The notes under the pieces were generated by a model. That model was not told the origin of the DNA, did not search any database, and worked only from the letters and a program-made list of their open reading frames with translations. 64,000 nucleotides of DNA from the NCBI GenBank assembly GCA_049115495.1, contig JAGDZV010000011.1, forward strand, positions 1 through 64,000, written 5' to 3'. This DNA is from JACPUW01 sp049115495. Its GTDB lineage: Bacteria; Bacteroidota; Bacteroidia; CAILMK01; JACPUW01. The first letter of the stretch is position 1; every line of letters begins with the position of its first letter. Both the position numbers and the translations under genes were made by a program. Shown here piece by piece: positions 28,166 to 35,226 of this stretch.

Positions 28166-28252
28166 GGCCTCTCAAAGAAATGGAATTTGATTGGTAGAAG
28201 ATAAATGGTTGTCCGAAATCGAACAGTTTTAACTTATTTGGATTTTTTAGAT

Positions 28253-28546
28253 TCACTTCCTTTCCCAATAATCTGGATGCCTCCCACCATAAACTATTGC
28301 TATAATATGAATTATATCATCCAGTATTTCGAAATAAACCAAATATGGAAATCTATTCATAAGCACAAGCCTTATTTGCTTTTTGACTATTCGGTGCTTC
28401 AGAGGAAATGAACAAATTGAATTTTTGCAATCTTCTAAATCATCTAGAAATTTATCGCCCAAACCTGCTTGCTTAGATTCATACCAATCATATGCATCTT
28501 GTATATCGTCTTTTGTTACCTATAAGAAGATTGCCCTATAAGTCAT
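28253..28546 (-). pseudogene. RelE/ParE-family toxin gene with an in-frame stop at codon 9
   Basis: The frame from ATG 28546 reads MTYRAIFL, then TAG (28522-28520), then VTKDDIQDAYDWYESKQAGL and GDKFLDDLEDCK to the stop at 28253. The whole is a typical ParE/RelE-like toxin (97 codons; conserved DI..AYDWYE, FLDDLE, YLVYFEI and the C-terminal RHP). Without the TAG the ATG overlaps the antitoxin stop as ATGA, the usual coupling. The break probably inactivates the toxin unless translation reinitiates downstream. Confidence 0.75.
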
Positions 28547-28776
28547 ACTCGTTTCGAGCTTTTTCTGATAGCTTTTATTCCTTCATCGAAATCAATTCCT
28601 TCATTTGGATTGTCTCTTAGTAAACCTGAACGGCGCTCTAATTCTTTCATAAACTTTGGGTTATCATGAGGAAACTTTGGGTTTAGGCGGTTATTCAAAT
28701 ATGCTAACAGTTCATCCAAATCGGAAAAGTGCGTTTTATCAAGCTTTTCAGTCCTATCAAGTGTAATTGTAATCAT
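28543..28776 (-). CDS. Antitoxin-like protein paired with the broken ParE toxin
   Basis: About 77 residues from ATG 28776 (MITITLDRTEKLDKTHF); a TTG at 28791 would add five. Acidic/basic, without cysteine, with KFMKELERRSGLLRDNPNEG in the middle. The position just upstream of the toxin with a four-base overlap, and the size, mark it as the antitoxin of a type II module. The DNA-binding family is not recognised with certainty. Confidence 0.65.
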   Translation of the reverse strand: MITITLDRTEKLDKTHFSDLDELLAYLNNRLNPKFPHDNPKFMKELERRSGLLRDNPNEGIDFDEGIKAIRKSSKRV

Positions 28777-28986
28777 AAGAATTTGATTCAACCCAAAAAT
28801 AGTGATTGTTGTAATAAATCATTACCCTTTGAATTTCGATTTCGACCTAAAATATAGAACCAAAAGTTCTATTTAGAGCTACCGTTCAAATTCGTACAGC
28901 CATGTGTTGCATTTCCGAACACTTTTAACATTTGAGAAATCCGCGTATGAAATTTAATGCTCAGAAAAACAGTGGGTTATGACTTT

Positions 28987-29001
28987 TGGCAAAGAAATTT
29001 C
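28987..29001 (+). promoter_or_regulatory. Possible sigma-54 (-24/-12) promoter of the exporter operon
   Basis: TGGCAAAGAAATTTC fits the TGGCAnnnnnnTTGC pattern, with T in place of G in the -12 dinucleotide. It would start transcription near 29012, 14 bases before the ATG at 29026. The neighbouring NtrC-type gene gives it context. A single mismatch at a conserved position keeps confidence low. Confidence 0.35.
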
Positions 29002-29025
29002 AAGTAAATATTCAAATTGGAATCG

Positions 29026-29232
29026 ATGAGAATTTTTGCTTTAATCTGCCTGATGAGTTTTTCTGTTAGCGTTGTAAGCGCTCAAAAACAAGAGCCAAAA
29101 AAGATAAATGAAAAAGAAACTGAAAAAGTAAAAGAGAAGCCAACAAATAAGTGTGATAAAAAAGAGAAAGAAACTGAGTCAAGTTTTGGAGAAGCCATTT
29201 TTCCATTATTCTTTTTCCAAATTACCAAGTAG
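29026..29232 (+). CDS. Small exported Lys/Glu-rich protein
   Basis: 68 residues from ATG 29026. Signal peptide MRIFALICLMSFSVSVVSAQ, then a highly charged stretch of Lys and Glu (about residues 21-48, one Cys at KCDKK), and a hydrophobic end GEAIFPLFFFQITK. It ends ten bases before the HlyD gene and is probably the first gene of that exporter operon. No homologue recognised; possibly a small envelope protein that senses or is exported by the system (inference). Confidence 0.55.
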   Translation: MRIFALICLMSFSVSVVSAQKQEPKKINEKETEKVKEKPTNKCDKKEKETESSFGEAIFPLFFFQITK

Positions 29233-29241
29233 CTCATTTAA

Positions 29242-30489
29242 ATGGATAGAAAGATAGAAACCAAGTTTTGGAATAAAAAGCGAATCAGCAGATGGGGTGC
29301 CTTATCAGCTTTGTTATTTTTAGTGTCATTCTTCGGTTTCAAAGCGCTTAATTTTACTCACAAGGTTGAGCGGTCGCGTTTACAGATGGCCACTGTTCAA
29401 TTTACCGATTTTAATGAATCTATACCTGTTTCAGGCTCGGCAGAGCCAATTAAAACAGTAATGATAAATGCACTTGAGGGTGGCCGGGTTGAAGAAGTTT
29501 ATTTAGACGAAGGAACCATGGTAAAGGCGGGTGATAAGCTCTTAAAGTTGAGCAATACAGCGCTAAGCCTTGATTTTATGAATAGAGAGACCCAGATCAT
29601 TGAGCAAATAAATAATCTTAGAAACACCAGAATAGCACTACAGCAAAACCAAAGACAAAACGAAGACCAACTCATAACCTTTGAAAACCAGCTCAAATTG
29701 ATTGAAAGGCAGTTCCTAGCCGACACCCTGTTGGCTAGGAAAAATGCCATTTCAGATATTGAGTACTTTAATTCAGTTCAGCGATATGATCTGGCCAAAA
29801 AGCAATTTGTTTTGGCCAAACAAAGGGTAGGTGAAGATGAGCTGTATAGAAAAACACAGATTGCAAGGATAGATGCATCAATTCATTTAATGGAAAGGAA
29901 CCTTGACGCTATAAGAAAACATTTAGAGAGCTTAACTGTAAAAGCCCCAATTGAAGGGCAGCTTAACTCCTTTGATCATGAAATAGGTGCAAATCTTCAA
30001 AGAGGTCAAACAATAGGAAGGGTTGATAATCTCAGCGGCTACAAAATATCGGCGCAAGTAGATCAGTATTACCTAAATAGAATAAAAACGGGTATTGAAG
30101 CCGAGTTTGATTATTCAGGAAAAAAGTTTTGGCTCATTATTTCGAAGGTTTCGCCAACCATAATGAGCGGACAATTTGAAGTGGAGTTTGAGTTTAAAGA
30201 TGAAGTGCCATCAAATCTTAGACGAGGCCAATTATTTCAAATAAGAATATTGCTTAGTGCTACTGCCAAAGCGCTCATAATTACAAAGGGTGCCTTTTTC
30301 CAAAGTTCAGGCGGTAAATGGGTTTTCGTAACTAATAAGAATGGTGAAGCTTATAAGAAACCAATAACTACAGGAAGACAAAATTCAAGATATATAGAGA
30401 TTACGAGTGGGTTAGTTGAAGGTGAAGAAATAATAATATCAAGCTATGAAGCTTTTAAAGAATACGACCAAATTAATATAATAGAATAA
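29242..30489 (+). CDS. HlyD/MacA-family periplasmic adaptor (membrane fusion) protein
   Basis: 415 residues. N-terminal membrane anchor (WGALSALLFLVSFFGFKAL), biotinyl-lipoyl-like halves (NALEGGRVEEVYLDEGTMVK and LTVKAPIEGQLNSFDHEIGA), a long coiled-coil hairpin about 110-225, and a beta-barrel and membrane-proximal domain to the end (LVEGEEIIISSYEAF). Adaptor of a MacAB-type tripartite exporter, linking the inner-membrane ABC permease to an outer-membrane channel. ATPase gene starts two bases after its stop. Confidence 0.92.
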   Translation: MDRKIETKFWNKKRISRWGALSALLFLVSFFGFKALNFTHKVERSRLQMATVQFTDFNESIPVSGSAEPIKTVMINALEGGRVEEVYLDEGTMVKAGDKLLKLSNTALSLDFMNRETQIIEQINNLRNTRIALQQNQRQNEDQLITFENQLKLIERQFLADTLLARKNAISDIEYFNSVQRYDLAKKQFVLAKQRVGEDELYRKTQIARIDASIHLMERNLDAIRKHLESLTVKAPIEGQLNSFDHEIGANLQRGQTIGRVDNLSGYKISAQVDQYYLNRIKTGIEAEFDYSGKKFWLIISKVSPTIMSGQFEVEFEFKDEVPSNLRRGQLFQIRILLSATAKALIITKGAFFQSSGGKWVFVTNKNGEAYKKPITTGRQNSRYIEITSGLVEGEEIIISSYEAFKEYDQINIIE

Positions 30490-30491
30490 GG

Positions 30492-31184
30492 ATGATTAAA
30501 ACAATTGAATTAGAAAAGAAATATCTAACTGACGATATAGAAACAACTGCATTAAACAAGGTAAATTTAGAAATAGAAGAAGGAGATTTTGTAGCTGTAA
30601 TGGGTGCTTCTGGCTGTGGTAAATCAACACTTCTAAACATTATTGGAATGTTAGATAATCCTTCAAGTGGTGAGTATCATTTTAACGGCAAAAACGTTTC
30701 TAGTTTGAGTGATAAAGCAAGAGCAGATATTAGAAAAAGCAATATTGGTTTTGTGTTTCAAAGTTTCAATTTAATAGATGAACTTACAGTTTTTGAAAAT
30801 GTAGAACTTCCGTTGGTTTATTTAAAAGTGCCAAAAACTGAAAGAAAAACAAAGGTTGACGATATCCTAAAGCAAATGGGAATTGCACATAGAGCGAAGC
30901 ATTTTCCGCAACAGTTGAGTGGTGGTCAGCAGCAACGTGTAGCCGTGGCGCGGGCTGTTGTAACAAAACCAAAATTGGTACTAGCCGATGAGCCAACTGG
31001 TAACCTTGATTCTCATCATGGCAATGAAGTAATGGATTTGTTAACCAGATTAAATAATGAAGGAACAACCATACTAATGGTAACACACAGTACTAATGAT
31101 TCTGCCTTTGCAAAAAGAATAATTAGACTTTTAGATGGGCAAGTAATTAGCGAAAACGAACAGCAACAAATAGGTGCTTTTTAG
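30492..31184 (+). CDS. ABC transporter ATPase (MacB/LolD type)
   Basis: 230 residues. Walker A GASGCGKST, Q-loop FQSFNLIDELT, signature LSGGQQQRVAVARA, Walker B LVLADEPTGNLD, H-loop MVTHS. The single-domain ATPases of this sequence type energise MacB/FtsX-like permeases, here the product of the gene at 31388. The substrate (peptide, lipoprotein, or antimicrobial) cannot be read from the sequence. Confidence 0.96.
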   Translation: MIKTIELEKKYLTDDIETTALNKVNLEIEEGDFVAVMGASGCGKSTLLNIIGMLDNPSSGEYHFNGKNVSSLSDKARADIRKSNIGFVFQSFNLIDELTVFENVELPLVYLKVPKTERKTKVDDILKQMGIAHRAKHFPQQLSGGQQQRVAVARAVVTKPKLVLADEPTGNLDSHHGNEVMDLLTRLNNEGTTILMVTHSTNDSAFAKRIIRLLDGQVISENEQQQIGAF

Positions 31185-31232
31185 ATAATAAGCTAAATTA
31201 ATTCCCAAATGCTCTTAATGTAGATGTTGAAC

Positions 31233-31352
31233 TTGTCTAAAAACAAAGTAACACTTCATCCTGAACTAGATTCAGGATCTGTTGCCATAGAATACACCAC
31301 TTTCAAGCAGATTCCAATTCAAGTTTGGAATGACTTAATATTTTTTAGCCAA
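31233..31352. repeat. MITE-like repeat, copy A
   Basis: 120 bp with imperfect terminal inverted repeats TTGTCTAAAAA / TTTTTAGCCAA and two internal palindromes, ATCCTGAACTAGATTCAGGAT and ATTCCAATTCAAGTTTGGAAT (given here as 20-21 base units, each a self-complementary stem). Copy B is at 33809-33931. Lies between the ATPase and permease genes. Confidence 0.75.
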
Positions 31353-31387
31353 TTTCAAATTACGGGTTAACCATAATACAGAACCAC

Positions 31388-33787
31388 ATGAACCTAAAAC
31401 TTGCCATAAGACAAATAATAAGAAACAAGCTTTACGCCACAATTAGCATTATTGGCTTGGCTGTTGGTATAGCTGCCTGTCTTCTAATTTCGCTAAACGT
31501 TTTTCATGAGCTTTCATTCGATCAATTTCATCAAAAGAAGGATCGTATTTACCGGGTGAATACCGAACTAGACTTTAATGGCGTAATAAAAGCTGGTTTA
31601 AGCAGCCTTTCGGTAGGGCCTACATTAAAAAATGACTATCCTGAGATTGAATCGTTTTGTAGGTTTAGAACCACACCTGGAGCAACCATTCGATATGAAG
31701 ATCAGGCATTTGACGAAATTAATATTGGTCAAACGGACAGCACCATTTTCCAAGTTTTTGACTTTGAGCTATTAAGTGGAGATAAGAATACTGTGCTAAA
31801 TGGGCCAAATTCAATTGTAATTAGCGAAGAAGTAGCCGAACGGATTTTTGGTACCGACGATCCAATGAATAAAACGCTAAAAGTAGGTCAGTCTGATTTC
31901 TTGATTACCGGTGTAATGGAAAATAAGCCTACCAACACTGAGTTTATCGCTGACGTTTACATACGCCTTCACCAAACCACCTTACCAGGTTGGGAAGCCT
32001 TTATGATGGACTGGTTTAGAATTGGTTTCTACACCTTTGTAGAGTTCAAAGAGCCGATAGAAATATCAGAGTTTGAATCAAAAATGGTTGAATTTGAGAA
32101 TAAATATGTTCAACCATGGGCTACTAGAGCAGGGTTAACATCACATATTATTTATTCATTAACTCGTTTACAAGACTTGCATTTCGATACAAGTAAAGAG
32201 TATGATACGCCAAAGGCCAACCCAACATACCTGGTAATATTTAGTGTTTTAGCCATTTTTATTTTGCTAATCGCTTCAATTAACTTTATCAATCTAACAT
32301 TGGCACAGTCTAGCAAAAGAGCTAAAGAAGTAGGGGTTAGAAAAACCTTAGGTGTAAATAAAGGCCAATTAGTTCAGCAGTTTTTGAGTGAGTCATTTTT
32401 AATAACCATTATCTCATTAATTCTAGGTCTTGGACTTATTGAAGTGTTTTTGCAGCCTTTTAATGTGCTTACGGCTAAAACCTTCAACATGAATGATGTT
32501 TTTAGCCCTTTGGTAATTGGAACCATGATTGGCCTAACGCTTCTAATTGGTATTGGAGCGGGGAGCTATCCGGCAATGGTAATGAGCAAATTTGAACCAC
32601 AAAAAGTGCTTAAAGGCAATGTTCCAAAATCAGGTGGTATTGGTGCCCTAAGAAAGCTGCTTATTCTATTACAATTCGCCTTTTCGTTATTTATGATTAT
32701 TGGAACGCTCTTGATTGCTGATCAAATGGATTTTTTAGCCAATTATGATATTGGTTTCGACAAGGAAAACATTGTAACTCTTAGAATGCCCAATGACCCA
32801 AAGGTGTTTCAAAGTGCCCCCACTATAATGACTGAGCTAAGGACTATAGAAGGGGTAGAAAAGGTTACATTAGGAGCAATTCCAAGCGGACAAACCGGTC
32901 AGCTAATGTTTAGGATTGAACAAAATGGGGTGTTGGAAGAACAAACGCTTAAGTTTATTCCAGTGGAAGAACAGTTCATATCCCTAATGGGAATTGACCT
33001 GCTAAAAGGTCGGAACTTTTCAAAGGAAATTGCCACGGATGTAACACAAGCATTTGTAATAAATGAAACTGCTGCTAAAAAATTTGGTTGGGGCGACGAT
33101 GCTCTAGGAAAACGCATGCAGTGGGGTTTGGAAGCAAATGATTCAGCCGCAAATGATGGTGTAGTGGTAGGCGTAGTGAAGGATTTTAACTTTAATTCGC
33201 TGCATTCGCCTTTAGATCCTGTGGTGCTTATCTATCAACCCAATTGGTTGCAAGGGCAAATAACTATGAGAATAGCTAAAGGAAAAACAAAAGAAACTTT
33301 GGCCTTAGTTGAAGATAAATGGAATGAGTTTTCGAATGGAAATGCTATTAATTATAGATTTTTTGATGAGAGTTTGGCTCAGAATTATGAGGCTGAGGAA
33401 AGAATGCAAAAGGTATTTAGTTATTTCTCTGCGGTGTCAATTTTACTTGCGCTATTAGGCTTATTCGCTTTAGTGTCTTTCTCAGTTGAGAATAAGACCA
33501 AAGAGATTGGTATGCGAAAAATTCTTGGTGCCAACATAGGCCAGCTTACCTGGTTGGTTGTAAAAGATTTTTCATGGTCAATAATTCTGGCATTTGTAAT
33601 AGTTTCACCAATTAATTATTACTTAATGCAAGAGTGGCTAAACGATTTTGCCTACCAAACGCCCATTTCTTTTCTAAGCTTTTTAATTGCGTTGATAATT
33701 GGTTTACTGCTCTCAACGCTCACGGTTATTTATCACATTATTAGAATATCAAGAGCCAACCCAGTAGAGTCTTTGAGATACGAATAG
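31388..33787 (+). CDS. MacB/FtsX-type ABC transporter permease
   Basis: 799 residues. Two FtsX modules: span at 20-42, periplasmic MacB-like domain about 45-280, FtsX spans about 283-415, then a second domain 430-680 and spans near 685-790. Motif SSKRAKEVGVRKTLGVNKGQ and its second version NKTKEIGMRKILGANIGQ mark the double FtsX arrangement common in Bacteroidota. Works with the HlyD and ATPase genes upstream in the export of an unknown substrate. It is separated from the ATPase gene by 203 bases containing repeat copy A, so it may have its own promoter. Confidence 0.94.
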   Translation: MNLKLAIRQIIRNKLYATISIIGLAVGIAACLLISLNVFHELSFDQFHQKKDRIYRVNTELDFNGVIKAGLSSLSVGPTLKNDYPEIESFCRFRTTPGATIRYEDQAFDEINIGQTDSTIFQVFDFELLSGDKNTVLNGPNSIVISEEVAERIFGTDDPMNKTLKVGQSDFLITGVMENKPTNTEFIADVYIRLHQTTLPGWEAFMMDWFRIGFYTFVEFKEPIEISEFESKMVEFENKYVQPWATRAGLTSHIIYSLTRLQDLHFDTSKEYDTPKANPTYLVIFSVLAIFILLIASINFINLTLAQSSKRAKEVGVRKTLGVNKGQLVQQFLSESFLITIISLILGLGLIEVFLQPFNVLTAKTFNMNDVFSPLVIGTMIGLTLLIGIGAGSYPAMVMSKFEPQKVLKGNVPKSGGIGALRKLLILLQFAFSLFMIIGTLLIADQMDFLANYDIGFDKENIVTLRMPNDPKVFQSAPTIMTELRTIEGVEKVTLGAIPSGQTGQLMFRIEQNGVLEEQTLKFIPVEEQFISLMGIDLLKGRNFSKEIATDVTQAFVINETAAKKFGWGDDALGKRMQWGLEANDSAANDGVVVGVVKDFNFNSLHSPLDPVVLIYQPNWLQGQITMRIAKGKTKETLALVEDKWNEFSNGNAINYRFFDESLAQNYEAEERMQKVFSYFSAVSILLALLGLFALVSFSVENKTKEIGMRKILGANIGQLTWLVVKDFSWSIILAFVIVSPINYYLMQEWLNDFAYQTPISFLSFLIALIIGLLLSTLTVIYHIIRISRANPVESLRYE

Positions 33788-33808
33788 CAGCTAGATGTTT
33801 TTAGAATA

Positions 33809-33931
33809 TGTTGTCTAAAAAGAGTTAAACCGTCATCCTGAACTTGATTCAGGATCTGTATCAATGGAGTATTACACTTACGAACAGATTCCAAATCAAG
33901 TTTGGAATGACCTAATACTTTTTAGGCAACA
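33809..33931. repeat. MITE-like repeat, copy B
   Basis: 123 bp. Ends TGTTGTCTAAAAAG (33809-33822) and CTTTTTAGGCAACA (33918-33931), inverted with one mismatch in 14. Internal stems ATCCTGAACTTGATTCAGGA and ATTCCAAATCAAGTTTGGAA are shared with copy A. Lies just after the permease gene. No coding capacity. Confidence 0.8.
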
Positions 33932-34033
33932 TCATCTCGAGTTTCGGGCATCGTATCTCAACTCATGTTACAAGGAGTTAATTGGAACCCAAAAAGCATG
34001 TACATACATATAGTTTGTACTTTCGAATGAGAA

Positions 34034-34912
34034 ATGAAAAGAAAAACCTTTGTAAAGCTAACAGCCTTAAGCGGTTTGTCTCTTTTAACCAAAAGTACAA
34101 TGTCAATTTCAGCCCTTAAAAACTTTACCGAAAACACCGAGAAAATGCCCGTGCTTTTTATGGGGCATGGCAATCCAATGAATGCCATTGAAGACAATGT
34201 ATTTACCCGCGGCTGGAAACAAATGGTGAAAGACATTCCTACGCCAAAGGCCATATTGTGTATTTCGGCGCACTGGGAAACCAACGGCGCCAAAGTGCTT
34301 TCAAGTGCTCAGCCCAGAATGATCTACGATATGTACGGTTTTCCGCAAAAGTTGTATCAAGTTAAATACCCAGCGGTGGGCAGCCCAGAATTGGCCAAAG
34401 AAGTAAGCTCCCAAGTAAAATTCACCAATGTAGCACTTGACGATACCTGGGGATTTGACCATGGTACTTGGAGCGTTTTGGTACATGCTTTTCCTGATGC
34501 TGATATTCCTTGTTTTCAATTAAGCTTAAACAAAACAAGAAACATGAAATGGCACTACGATTTGGCAAAAGAGTTGACCTACCTAAGGTCCAAAGGGGTG
34601 CTAATAGTAGGCAGCGGCAACATAGTACACAATCTAAGCAACTTTAAAGCACTTTTTGATAAAACACCCGATTGGGCATTGGAGTTTGATAAGAAAAGTA
34701 CTGAGCTAATATTAGATGATAATCACAGCGCGCTGCTAGATTACAAGCAGTTTGGCAAAAGCGCTTTGTTAAGTGTAAACTCTGCCGAACATTATATTCC
34801 AATGCTTTACGCAATTTCTCAAAAAGAAAAAGGAGATTCAATTCAATTCTTTAACCACGATATTCACGAAAACTTGATGGCTACTGGAATGAGAAGTATT
34901 AGAATAGGCTAA
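34034..34912 (+). CDS. ygiD: LigB/YgiD-type 4,5-DOPA extradiol dioxygenase family protein
   Basis: 292 residues. Core of the class III extradiol dioxygenase family: MGHGNP with H45, ISAHWET with H80, DHGTWSVL with H143, and GSGNIVHNL. E. coli YgiD binds zinc through such histidines and opens the DOPA ring in vitro. Here a 30-residue N-terminal extension (MKRKTFVKLTALSGLSLL) resembles an export signal, possibly Tat-like but with KRK in place of RR. Stand-alone gene; the physiological substrate is unknown. Confidence 0.88.
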   Translation: MKRKTFVKLTALSGLSLLTKSTMSISALKNFTENTEKMPVLFMGHGNPMNAIEDNVFTRGWKQMVKDIPTPKAILCISAHWETNGAKVLSSAQPRMIYDMYGFPQKLYQVKYPAVGSPELAKEVSSQVKFTNVALDDTWGFDHGTWSVLVHAFPDADIPCFQLSLNKTRNMKWHYDLAKELTYLRSKGVLIVGSGNIVHNLSNFKALFDKTPDWALEFDKKSTELILDDNHSALLDYKQFGKSALLSVNSAEHYIPMLYAISQKEKGDSIQFFNHDIHENLMATGMRSIRIG

Positions 34913-34961
34913 CTTATAATTTTCAAACCTTTAAATGGATTCATTACCAAATTTTTCATCA

Positions 34962-34992
34962 GATGTCAGACGTTTTCAAAACGTCCGACATC
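34962..34992. repeat. Palindromic repeat, family P, copy 1
   Basis: GATGTCAGACGTTTT and its complement AAAACGTCCGACATC form a 15-bp stem with one mismatch, loop C. The following TCTCATTTTTGCC recurs after copy 2 at 38121-38150. The two copies flank the T9SS type B gene. Confidence 0.7.
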
Positions 34993-35053
34993 TCATTTTT
35001 GCCAAAAGTTGAATTTTTACTTACTTGAGTTGAATTTAAAAATGTATTTAAAT

Positions 35054-35134
35054 TTTTCCAAAGTTCAGCTTTTGTTAATGCATTTTGGTTTTACAAAAGG
35101 TTTAACCTTGATTTTTAAGTCAAACTTTGGAAAA
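35054..35134. repeat. Nested inverted repeat
   Basis: TTTTCCAAAGTT (35054-35065) pairs perfectly with AACTTTGGAAAA (35123-35134). Inside it CTTTTGT (35069-35075) pairs with ACAAAAG (35093-35099). No ORF with support lies in 34913-35226; this structure and the palindrome at 34962 are all that was seen there. Confidence 0.55.
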
Positions 35135-35226
35135 GTTCGAACCCCAAATTTAAAAATCAGCGTTATCGCTCTGGTTACGTTTATAATTAATCGAACTCAA
35201 GTTGCTATAAAAAAGCAAGGCTCACC

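Noticed and set aside
31185..31387. Repeat copy A as a regulatory leader of the permease gene
   Set aside because: The same sequence occurs downstream of the permease gene as copy B, which fits a mobile or dispersed repeat rather than a leader specific to this gene.
35137..35150. GTTCGAACCCC as a tRNA T-arm
   Set aside because: No acceptor stem, anticodon arm or D-arm can be built around it.
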